64,000 nt of DNA. Origin: JANMZO01 sp963763135 (GTDB lineage Bacteria > Actinomycetota > Acidimicrobiia > Acidimicrobiales > JANYDT01). The stretch lies in NCBI GenBank assembly GCA_963763135.1, contig CAVXNJ010000012.1:1240001-1304000 (forward strand), in the 5' to 3' direction. Positions within the stretch are counted from its first letter, which is position 1. Each line of letters opens with the position of its first letter. The position numbers and the translations under genes are program-made. The notes under the pieces are model-generated. The model was not told where the DNA came from and ran no database searches. It saw only the letters and a list, made by a program, of their open reading frames with translations. Positions 56,650 to 64,000 of the stretch are shown in pieces.

Positions 56650-58779
56650 GTGACTGTGCGTATCGGTAAACAAGGCTCGCTATTTCACCTGCAGTCAGCG
56701 TCGACGTCGCTGATCGTCGATGCCACGCGGGGGGTTCCCGAAGTACTGTTCTTCGGCGCTCTTCTTCCGGTGGACACCGATCTTGCGGCGGTTCGTCTCG
56801 CCACCCGGCGAGCGATTCCAAACGCCAGCTTCGACACCGAGGGTCTGCTGTCGATGGTTCCGACCCACGCCGATGCGTCGGGCGCCCGCCCGGCGTTGGA
56901 GGGTCATCGCGGCGACGGGTCCGCTTGGGCCCCCAGGTTTCAGCCTGGTCACGTGTCGTACTCCGAGGCACTTGTCGTCTACTGCACCGATCCGGTCGCC
57001 GGATTGGGTCTCGAGATCACGCTCGAAGAAGCGGGTCCCGACGTATTCCGGTTTCAGGCGACCCTGACGAACACCGGCCCGACCGGGTACCAACTCCAAC
57101 GGCTCCACCTCGCTCTCCCGCTCCCAGCGCATTACGCGGAGGTGCTGGATTTCCCCGGGCGCTGGATTGATGAGATGAGACCCCAACGAAGCACTCTCGG
57201 TATGGGATCGAAATCGTGGGACAACCGTCGTGGGCGCCCGGTCCATCAGTCTGCGCCGGGCATGTTCCTTGGCACGGCGTCGTTCGGCGAATCTTCCGGC
57301 GAGGTGCTCGGCGTACATCTGGCGTGGAGCGGGTACCACGAAATGCGGGCCGAACGCCTGACCGACGGTCGGGGCGACTTCCAGGCGGGCGTGGCCCTGT
57401 CGCCCGGAGAAATGCCTCTCGACCCCGGTGAGTCGTACACCGGACCCTGGTTGTATGCCACGTGGAGTGGAGCCGGGCTCAACGGTGCCTCGGCCGCGTT
57501 TCACCGTTTCCTCCGGTCTCGGCCGGGCCATCCGGCAACGGCGCGACCGGTGACCCTGAATACCTGGGAAGCGGTCTATTTCAACCACGACTCCGACACG
57601 CTCTTCGGCTTGGCCACCGCCGCGGCCGACGTCGGCATCGAGCGGTTTGTGCTCGATGATGGCTGGTTCATGCACCGGCGGGCCGACAACGCGGGCCTGG
57701 GCGATTGGTACATCGATCCGTCGGTGTATCCGAACGGACTCACACCGCTGATTTCGCATGTGCGAAACCTCGGCATGGAGTTCGGTCTGTGGTTCGAACC
57801 GGAAATGGTGAATCCCGACAGCGACCTGTACCGGGCACATCCCGACTGGGCGCTGGTTACCGATGGCTACGAGGCGCCGCTATCGCGCAATCAACTCGTT
57901 CTCGACCTTTCGAACCCTGAGGTCTACGCGTACCTCCTGGAGCGGATCGACTCGATCTTGCGCGACCACGAGATCTCCTATGTGAAATGGGATTTCAACC
58001 GCGACATCGTGCAGGGCTCGCACCTCGGCCGGGCCTCGGCCTACCGGCAGACACTCGCGCTTTACCGGTTGTTCGGCGAACTCAACGAGCGCCACCCGAA
58101 CGTGGAGTTCGAGTCATGCTCGTCAGGTGGTGGGCGCGCCGACTTCGCGATCACCGAGTTCACCAAGCGGGTCTGGACGAGCGACTGTATAGATGCGCTC
58201 GAGCGGCAGCGGATTCAGCGTTCGTTTTCGTACTTCTTTCCTCCGGAGCTGATGGGTGCACATATCGGTCCGTCGCCCGCCCACACCACCGGTCGGCGCC
58301 ATACCGTTGCCTTTCGCGCCACGACAGCGTTGTTCGGGCACCTCGGAGTTGAATGGAACGTCGCGACCATCAACGATCGCGACCGGACTCAGCTTCGCCA
58401 GATCATCGCGTTACACAAGGAACTCCGTCCGTTGCTCCACGGTGGAACGGTCGTCCGGCTCGACCCGACCGATCCGGCGGCATGGGCTCACGGTGTGGTC
58501 TCCGACGACAGGCGCGACGCCTTGTTTGCCTACGTCCAGCTCGCAACCAGCGTTGCGTCGGTCCCCCACGCGATTCGTTTTGCCGGCCTCGATCCCGAGG
58601 CCCACTACGAGATCTCGGTGATTTCACTTTCCGACGAACCGTACGGTCCGATGAAGACCCAGCCGGCGTGGATGGAATCGTCGGTGGTGCTGTCCGGTGC
58701 TGCCGCCATGTCGCTCGGGCTCGCTATGCCGGTCTGCCATCCGGAGACGGCGGTCCTCGTTCGCCTTCGGGCGCAGTAA
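56650..58779 (+). CDS. Alpha-galactosidase, GH36
   Basis: 709-residue glycoside hydrolase with no signal peptide. An N-terminal beta-sandwich (1-290) precedes a TIM barrel. The nucleophile is Asp in ISYVKWDFNRDI, the acid/base is Asp in RVWTSDCIDA, and FVLDDGWFMHRR and FESCSSGGGRADFAI are GH36 signatures. Length is typical for the bacterial family. GTG 56650 has AGGGG about 9 nt upstream; GTG 56656 is nearly equal. No sugar transporter is adjacent. Confidence 0.93.
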   Translation: MTVRIGKQGSLFHLQSASTSLIVDATRGVPEVLFFGALLPVDTDLAAVRLATRRAIPNASFDTEGLLSMVPTHADASGARPALEGHRGDGSAWAPRFQPGHVSYSEALVVYCTDPVAGLGLEITLEEAGPDVFRFQATLTNTGPTGYQLQRLHLALPLPAHYAEVLDFPGRWIDEMRPQRSTLGMGSKSWDNRRGRPVHQSAPGMFLGTASFGESSGEVLGVHLAWSGYHEMRAERLTDGRGDFQAGVALSPGEMPLDPGESYTGPWLYATWSGAGLNGASAAFHRFLRSRPGHPATARPVTLNTWEAVYFNHDSDTLFGLATAAADVGIERFVLDDGWFMHRRADNAGLGDWYIDPSVYPNGLTPLISHVRNLGMEFGLWFEPEMVNPDSDLYRAHPDWALVTDGYEAPLSRNQLVLDLSNPEVYAYLLERIDSILRDHEISYVKWDFNRDIVQGSHLGRASAYRQTLALYRLFGELNERHPNVEFESCSSGGGRADFAITEFTKRVWTSDCIDALERQRIQRSFSYFFPPELMGAHIGPSPAHTTGRRHTVAFRATTALFGHLGVEWNVATINDRDRTQLRQIIALHKELRPLLHGGTVVRLDPTDPAAWAHGVVSDDRRDALFAYVQLATSVASVPHAIRFAGLDPEAHYEISVISLSDEPYGPMKTQPAWMESSVVLSGAAAMSLGLAMPVCHPETAVLVRLRAQ

Positions 58780-58783
58780 CACC

Positions 58784-60292
58784 GTGTTGAACACCGACGC
58801 GCTCGGGCGTCAGCCAAGTCGTCGTCAGTCACTGCTGCTTGCACTTTTCGGGGGTTTGCTTACAACGGCTTCCGTTCCACCGTTCGGTTTCTGGCCGCTC
58901 GCAATCGTCGGCATCGCCCTGTTGGGCTGGGCGTGCGACTGCACCTCGTGGCGACGGCGGGTCGCGGTGGGCTTCGTCTTCGGGCTGACCCTTTACGGGA
59001 TCTCGCTTTGGTGGATGACGAAGTTCAGCCTCCCCGGTGGCATCATCGTGGCACTCATCGAAACGGCGTTCACGATGATCGGGCTGGCCCTCGTTCGACC
59101 GAATCAGATCGCGTTGACACTGCCTGGTGGCCTCATGATCGCCGACGCACTCCGATGTCTGTGGCCGTTCGGCGGTCTTCCGCTCGGAGGGATAGATCTG
59201 GGCCAGTCGGAGAGTCCATATGCGCGCATAGTTGCCTTCGGTGGCCGACTTGCGCTCATCGGCCTCACGGCGCTCGCGGCAGTTGGCTTGTTGATGCTGA
59301 TCCGCTCGCAGGGCCGTCATGCCGCGGCCGTCTTGGCAACGGTAGGTGTACTTACTGTTTTGTCGGTTGTTCTCCCCGATGGCACTCGCCGGATCGGCGA
59401 TGTGAAAGTGGCGATCGTGCAGGGTGGCGGTCGCCGTGGGCTGCGAGCGAGCGACCAAGGAACTATTCGCGCGTATCAAGCCCATCTCGATGCGAACAAG
59501 CTCATCAGCCAGAAGGTCGACCTGATCCTTTGGCCGGAAGACATCGTCCATGTCGTGAGCCTCGACGACTCCAAGGAGCTCAGCGATCTGCAGGCGATTG
59601 CGCGCGAGACCAACGCCACGCTCATTCCCGGAGTAATCGAAAGCGGAGGACCGAACTTCTTCTTGAACCGTTCGATCGTGATCAAGCCGAACGGAGGAAT
59701 CGGTGACCGTTACACGAAGGTCAGGCTCGTTCCCTACGGCGAATACTTCCCGTTTCGCAAGCAAATTGAGTCATGGGCATTGGCGGCGCTTCCCCGACGC
59801 GATGGGAAGCCCGGGTCGAAAGTCGGCATGATCAACACCCCGGCAGGTCGATTCGCCATCTTGATCTCCTACGAGGGGTTCTTCGACGACCGCGCTCGCG
59901 GCGGGGTCCGTGCCGGCGGCGAAGCCATCCTGATCCCGACGAACGCATCGTCGTATGTTTCGTCGCAGGTGCCGACACAACAGATCGCCGCGGCCCAATT
60001 GCGCGCAATGGAAACCGGCCGTTGGGTGGCCCAGGCCGCCCCCACCGGACGCTCGGGCTTCATCGACAACCGTGGTCATATCGTCGAGCGGACCACCCTC
60101 GAACGTCGTGAGGCTCTCGTGCAGACCATCCAACGTCGCAGCGGCCTTACCCCCTATGCCCGCTTCAACGACGTCCCGGCGCTCGCTCTTGCGGCACTCA
60201 GCCTGGCCCTCGGGTTCGCGAAGTCACGACGACTACCCCTGACGCGAACCGTCGACGGGACGAATCCCGTCGACGGCTTCATTGATCAGTAG
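58784..60292 (+). CDS. lnt: Apolipoprotein N-acyltransferase-like protein with Ser at the catalytic Cys position
   Basis: 502 residues: about six N-terminal membrane helices (LFGGLLTTASVPPFGFWPLA, SLWWMTKF) and a periplasmic nitrilase domain. Two triad residues are present: Glu252 in LILWPED and Lys312 in YTKVRLVPYGEYFPF. The third, Cys in the family motif ICYE, is Ser362 in LISYEGFF (codon 59867-59869, TCC). Tyr and Glu after it are kept. It may be inactive, altered, or one of several paralogues. GTG 58784 follows the alpha-galactosidase stop by 4 bp. Confidence 0.82.
   Translation: MLNTDALGRQPSRRQSLLLALFGGLLTTASVPPFGFWPLAIVGIALLGWACDCTSWRRRVAVGFVFGLTLYGISLWWMTKFSLPGGIIVALIETAFTMIGLALVRPNQIALTLPGGLMIADALRCLWPFGGLPLGGIDLGQSESPYARIVAFGGRLALIGLTALAAVGLLMLIRSQGRHAAAVLATVGVLTVLSVVLPDGTRRIGDVKVAIVQGGGRRGLRASDQGTIRAYQAHLDANKLISQKVDLILWPEDIVHVVSLDDSKELSDLQAIARETNATLIPGVIESGGPNFFLNRSIVIKPNGGIGDRYTKVRLVPYGEYFPFRKQIESWALAALPRRDGKPGSKVGMINTPAGRFAILISYEGFFDDRARGGVRAGGEAILIPTNASSYVSSQVPTQQIAAAQLRAMETGRWVAQAAPTGRSGFIDNRGHIVERTTLERREALVQTIQRRSGLTPYARFNDVPALALAALSLALGFAKSRRLPLTRTVDGTNPVDGFIDQ
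60249..60276 (+). terminator. Perfect stem-loop at the 3' end of lnt
   Basis: CCGTCGACGGG (60249-60259) pairs with CCCGTCGACGG (60266-60276) around a 6-nt loop, within the last codons of lnt. There is no U-tract; it lies at the junction with a convergent gene. Confidence 0.4.
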
Positions 60293-60329
60293 TGGTCAGT
60301 AGGTGATGACGACGTGGGTCGTCGGGTTG

Positions 60330-60827
60330 TCAGCTTTGGGTGAAGTCGGGGCTGATGAAGTATTCCGAGTTGGCATACGACAGGTTCGGGATCGCAGGTA
60401 CGACCGTATAGCGGTAGTAGCCGTTGGGTTGCGCTCCGGTGGCAGCCGGCGAGCTCAAACAACCGGCCGTCACGGTCCGGTTCGTGAACCCGTTTTCCCG
60501 GTACCCGTAGGCACCGTTCGGGTGATGCACACCGAGGAGCAACTGGTCACCGACCGTCACGGGGACCGGCGTTGCGAAGGCCAGATACACCCAGCCCGTC
60601 GTGCTCGGCGTACCCGATGCTTCACCGACGACCGTGGCGCCGCGCCATGCCGTCACCGTGTTCACCCCGGTATCGGACGCAGTCCGGTACCACCAGATCC
60701 CGTTCACCGCACCGGCACAGGAGAAGTTGATCCGCTGAGCCGTTTCCACGGCGTACTGGTTGCCGATCGCAAGGGTCGACGGTGGTGTCACCGTGTCCGC
60801 GTACAACCGAGCTGAACCCGTCGGCAC
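60330..60827 (-). CDS. Giant surface protein, C-terminal frame (last DUF4082-type module)
   Basis: The open frame extends upstream through a Pro-rich tract to about 60995 and is continuous in sense with the frame at 60892-64000. It encodes a third DUF4082-type module (LAIGNQYAVETAQRINFSC, GIWWYRTASDTGVNTVTAW, LLLGVHHPNGAYGYRENGF, SYANSEYFISPDF) and ends at 60330 without an LPXTG or other sorting signal. GTG 60827 is not a convincing start. One extra G near 60995 splits it from the rest. Confidence 0.75.
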   Translation of the reverse strand: MPTGSARLYADTVTPPSTLAIGNQYAVETAQRINFSCAGAVNGIWWYRTASDTGVNTVTAWRGATVVGEASGTPSTTGWVYLAFATPVPVTVGDQLLLGVHHPNGAYGYRENGFTNRTVTAGCLSSPAATGAQPNGYYRYTVVPAIPNLSYANSEYFISPDFTQS

Positions 60828-60891
60828 CGGAGGCGGCGGAGGCGGCGGAGGCGGGGGCGGTGGGGGTGGCGGCGGAGTGCCGAGCGTGAAT

Positions 60892-63800
60892 TCAGGTGAG
60901 ATGAAGTACTCCGAATCCAGATACGACAGGTCCGGTTGGACTGGGGTCGGCGTGTACTTGTACTGCCCGTTCGGAGCGCCCGGCCGTCGACGCCGGACTC
61001 GTCATACAGCCCGTCGCAGAGGCCACCGACCGACCGGTAAACCCGTTCGACCGGAAGCCGTACGCACCATTCGGATGATGCACCCCAACCATCAACTGAT
61101 CACCGGCAGTAACACCGAACGGCGCATCGAAGGCCAGGTACACCCAACCGGTCGCTCCCGGATTACCCTGCTTCTCGGCCACCAGGGTCGATCCACGCCA
61201 CGCCGACACCGTGTTGTTGCCCGTGTCCGACGCCGTGCGATACCACCACACGCCTGACACGGAACCAGCGCAGGTGAAGTTGATCCGCTGCGCGGTTTCC
61301 ACTGCGTACTGCGAACCAATCGCAATCGACTCCGGCGGTATCACCGAGGTCGCATAGAGCATTTCAGCCGGTGCGGATGCCTGGTTCGTGAACGTGCAGT
61401 CCACCGTCTCGCCAGCATCCAAATCGACCGTTGCCGTTCGGGTACCCGATGACACCGTCGTACCGCTGTCAGGGTCGATGCACGACACCGTCGTCGAACC
61501 ACCACCGGCTGGGGCATCCTCGATAACCGCGTACGTACCGGTTGGTACATCACTGATCGTGCGGTTTTGGCCGTCGTTCAAGGTAAACGCTGCCGCGCCG
61601 CCGATCGTGGACGTGAACCCGAACCCGGTACCACCGGCCGGAACTGACACCTTGCGAATGATGACCGTTCCGGTCGCAGGAGCGGTTGCGGTGTTCGAGA
61701 ACGTGCAGTCAATCGTCTCACCCGCGGCCACGTTGATAGCAGCCGTACGTGTACTTACATTCACCGTGGTGTTGTTCGTTGGATCCGTACAGACCAAACC
61801 AGTCAACGTGTAGCCGATCGGCGAATTCTCAATCACCGTATAGGTACCAGGCGTGAGGCCCGACATTGTCTGGCTCTGACCGTCGTTCAACGTGAACGAT
61901 GTCGAACCCGGAACATTCGTGAGGAACGCAAACCCGGTCCCACCCGCAGGCGAGGTGGACTTCCGAATAAAGATCGTGCCCGTCGGCGGTGGCGGAGGTG
62001 GTGCACCCGGCGTGAAGTCCGGGCTGATGAAGTACTCGCTGTCGGCATAGGAGAGGTCAGGCACTGCCGGTGTCGGGGAGTACTTGTACAGACCGTTCTT
62101 CGCACCAACAGCTGATGCCGGGGCCACCAGACAACCCGACGCCGAATTCACGCTCCGGTTCGTGAACCCGTTCAGTCGGTACCCATAAGCACCATTCGGA
62201 TGATGAACCCCGACCAACAGTTGATCACCGGGACTGACCGACAACGGTGCCGTCAGGTCGAGTTTCACCCAACCCGTGGCACCCGGATTACCGGCACCCG
62301 AACCTACCGCGGTACCACCACGCCACACCGTGACCGTGTTCGTACCGGTGTCCGACGCCGTGCGATACCACCACACCGCATTCACCGTCCCCGCACACGT
62401 CACGTTCACGCGTTGCGCAGTCTCGACCGCATACTGCGAACCAATCGCAATCGTCTCCGGCGGTGTCACCGACGGCGCATACAACAACTCGGCCGAAGGG
62501 GCCGGCGTCTGCGTGTTCGTGAACGTACAGTCCACCGTCTCACCCGCCACGATGTTGATCGAAGCAGTACGCGAACTTACGTTCACGGTCGTGTTGCTCG
62601 TCGGATCCGTACACACCAGGTTGGTAAGTGTTGAACCGACCTTGGTCTGTTCCGTCACCGAATACGAGCCCGGCAAGACGGCGTTGATAGTCCGACTCTG
62701 CCCGTCATCCAACGAGAAGCTGGCTGCGCCAGGAACATCCGACGTGAACCCGTACCCAGTCCCGCCAGCAGGAGACGTCACCTTACGAACAATGATCGTT
62801 CCCGTGGACGCGACCGAAGCGGTGTGGCTTCCAGAGTTGTTGGACGTGTTCGACTCACCGCCACCGGACACCTCCGCCGTATTCGTGATCGACGACGGCG
62901 CATTCGCAGCAATATCCACTTCCAACGTGATCACCGGCGCAGAACCACCCGCGGCAATCGGCGTTGCATTCGAGCAATCAAGCACGCCGATCGTCGAAGC
63001 CGTACAGTTCCAGCCCACAGCCACCAACGCGGAAGTCGTGAGTCCTGTCGGCAACGTGTCAACGACACGGTAGCTACCGACGGTCGGCCCGTTCCCACCG
63101 TTGGCAACGGTCAGGGTATACGTCGCCGTACCACCCTGATTGAACGTGCTTGACGACGTCTTAACAATCGTCAAATCCGGCGCAACCGCCGTCACCGAAA
63201 TAACCGACGTACCCGAGTTGTTTCCCGTGTTCGATTCACCGCCGCCCGATACCGTGGCGGTGTTGGTAATCGACGCCGGCGCATTCGCAGCAATATTCGC
63301 GTTCATCGTGATGACCGACGAAGCGCCCGCCGGCAACGGGATCGTGCGCACACACTCCACCGGCTGAGCATTCGTACACGACCACTCCGTCACCGCCGAC
63401 GTAATCGAGGCGCCTGAACAGGACGTGACGGCGCTTGAACAAGTGACCGGCGCACTTGTCACCGACGTAACCGTCAACCCGGTCGGAATAATGTCCTGCA
63501 TCGTGATCGTCCCCGTCATCGGACCATTCCCACCATTCGTCACCGTGATCAGATACGTAACCGTGCCACCCTGACTGAATGGACCGCCCTGCGCCACCTT
63601 CGTCACCGTCAAATCCGGCGCAACCGTCGTGATCACGGTGGAGTCAGATGCGGTGTTGTTCCCCGAATTCGACTCGAACTGCGCCGTCGTCACCGCAACC
63701 TGGTTGATCCTCGGCGACGTCGCATTCGCCGCAACATCAACCGTCACCGTCACCGTCGGATACGAATCACCAGCAGCCAACACATCAGAACGCGTACACG

Positions 63801-64000
63801 TCGGCAACGTCGTACACGTCCAACCCGAACCCGACATCGCCGTCACCGTCAACCCCGACGGCGGAATATCCGTCACCGACACCGACTGACCAGCCAACTT
63901 CGCCGCATTACCCGAATTCGTCACAACAACCGAATACGTATTCCCCGAACTCCCCTGCAAGAAATCGCCCGTATGCGACTTGGTGATCGTGAGGTCCGGC
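60892..64000 (-). CDS. Giant modular surface protein (DUF11, SpaA-like and DUF4082-type repeats), open at right edge
   Basis: More than 1000 residues in frame from the right edge (first codons read PDLTITKSHTGDFLQGSSG). Module order along the chain: at least three DUF11 repeats (each starting PDLTVTK/PDLTIVK), a SpaA/prealbumin-like domain (GTIIVRKVTSPAGGTGYGF), a DUF4082 module, two more SpaA-like domains, then a second DUF4082 module. The three DUF4082 modules are close copies. Near 60995 an extra base turns the frame to nonsense (RSERAVQVHADPSPTG). Likely an adhesin or surface-layer structural protein; no enzyme domain was seen. Confidence 0.85.
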   Translation of the reverse strand, partial: PDLTITKSHTGDFLQGSSGNTYSVVVTNSGNAAKLAGQSVSVTDIPPSGLTVTAMSGSGWTCTTLPTCTRSDVLAAGDSYPTVTVTVDVAANATSPRINQVAVTTAQFESNSGNNTASDSTVITTVAPDLTVTKVAQGGPFSQGGTVTYLITVTNGGNGPMTGTITMQDIIPTGLTVTSVTSAPVTCSSAVTSCSGASITSAVTEWSCTNAQPVECVRTIPLPAGASSVITMNANIAANAPASITNTATVSGGGESNTGNNSGTSVISVTAVAPDLTIVKTSSSTFNQGGTATYTLTVANGGNGPTVGSYRVVDTLPTGLTTSALVAVGWNCTASTIGVLDCSNATPIAAGGSAPVITLEVDIAANAPSSITNTAEVSGGGESNTSNNSGSHTASVASTGTIIVRKVTSPAGGTGYGFTSDVPGAASFSLDDGQSRTINAVLPGSYSVTEQTKVGSTLTNLVCTDPTSNTTVNVSSRTASINIVAGETVDCTFTNTQTPAPSAELLYAPSVTPPETIAIGSQYAVETAQRVNVTCAGTVNAVWWYRTASDTGTNTVTVWRGGTAVGSGAGNPGATGWVKLDLTAPLSVSPGDQLLVGVHHPNGAYGYRLNGFTNRSVNSASGCLVAPASAVGAKNGLYKYSPTPAVPDLSYADSEYFISPDFTPGAPPPPPPTGTIFIRKSTSPAGGTGFAFLTNVPGSTSFTLNDGQSQTMSGLTPGTYTVIENSPIGYTLTGLVCTDPTNNTTVNVSTRTAAINVAAGETIDCTFSNTATAPATGTVIIRKVSVPAGGTGFGFTSTIGGAAAFTLNDGQNRTISDVPTGTYAVIEDAPAGGGSTTVSCIDPDSGTTVSSGTRTATVDLDAGETVDCTFTNQASAPAEMLYATSVIPPESIAIGSQYAVETAQRINFTCAGSVSGVWWYRTASDTGNNTVSAWRGSTLVAEKQGNPGATGWVYLAFDAPFGVTAGDQLMVGVHHPNGAYGFRSNGFTGRSVASATGCMTSPASTAGRSERAVQVHADPSPTGPVVSGFGVLHLT

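Overview
The window looks like a high-GC actinobacterial chromosome, most likely from the class Acidimicrobiia. The class is an inference. It rests on mycothiol-based redox genes (mycothione reductase, an RsrA/SigR-type pair, a mycothiol isomerase-like domain), ClpS followed by a DUF2017 gene, a DUF2342-type zinc protease beside tilS, 13E12-type HNH genes, and many secreted proteins with Thr-rich linkers. No rRNA or marker set is present to fix the taxon.

Layout. 0-1.7 kb: edge of a heme o synthase gene, clpS, DUF2017, a Fur-family regulator. 1.7-7.8 kb: arsenic resistance with Acr3, ArsR, an ArsP-type permease plus a thioredoxin-like partner, ArsJ with its GAPDH, and an ArsR-ArsC fusion. 7.9-20 kb: phosphorus scavenging, with an orphan PstS and a complete C-P lyase core (phnGHIJKLM), phosphonate transporter genes phnDCE and an embedded inositol-monophosphatase-like gene. 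20-27 kb: an SDR, an NTF2-like protein, an ECF sigma factor with an unusual partner, a serine hydrolase, an epimerase and a phytanoyl-CoA-dioxygenase-like oxygenase. 27-29.7 kb: an IS3-type remnant, an HNH/13E12 gene behind a probable SOS box, sparse sequence and tRNA-Glu. 29.8-37 kb: mycothione reductase, then a thermolysin-type lipoprotein protease coupled to a paralogue that has lost all its zinc ligands.

37-51.8 kb is the most interesting region. A zinc-ribbon membrane protein and a Thr-rich anchored protein are followed by an atypical response regulator, a LuxR regulator coupled to a TIR-TM-beta-propeller gene, a channel-like TrkA-N/RyR-domain membrane protein and a large secreted protein. 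A second TIR-TM-propeller gene, coupled to another secreted protein, converges on it from the other side. TIR domains of this type can hydrolyse NAD and make cyclic ADP-ribose-like signals, and the eukaryotic ryanodine receptor is linked to that signal. The neighbourhood therefore suggests an envelope-sensing TIR-to-RyR-channel pathway, which is a hypothesis.

52-64 kb: tRNA-Asp and tRNA-Phe, tilS, a DUF2342 zinc protease, small proteins, a SigR/RsrA-type pair, a GH36 alpha-galactosidase, an Lnt-like protein whose catalytic Cys position holds Ser, and the 3' part of a giant modular surface protein running off the right edge. Five genes between 42.8 and 61 kb carry apparent single-base frameshifts (near 42830, 48720, 50935, 54150 and 60995). 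In each case deleting or adding one base restores a convincing protein, so these are reported as split reading frames, probably sequence errors, rather than as proven pseudogenes.
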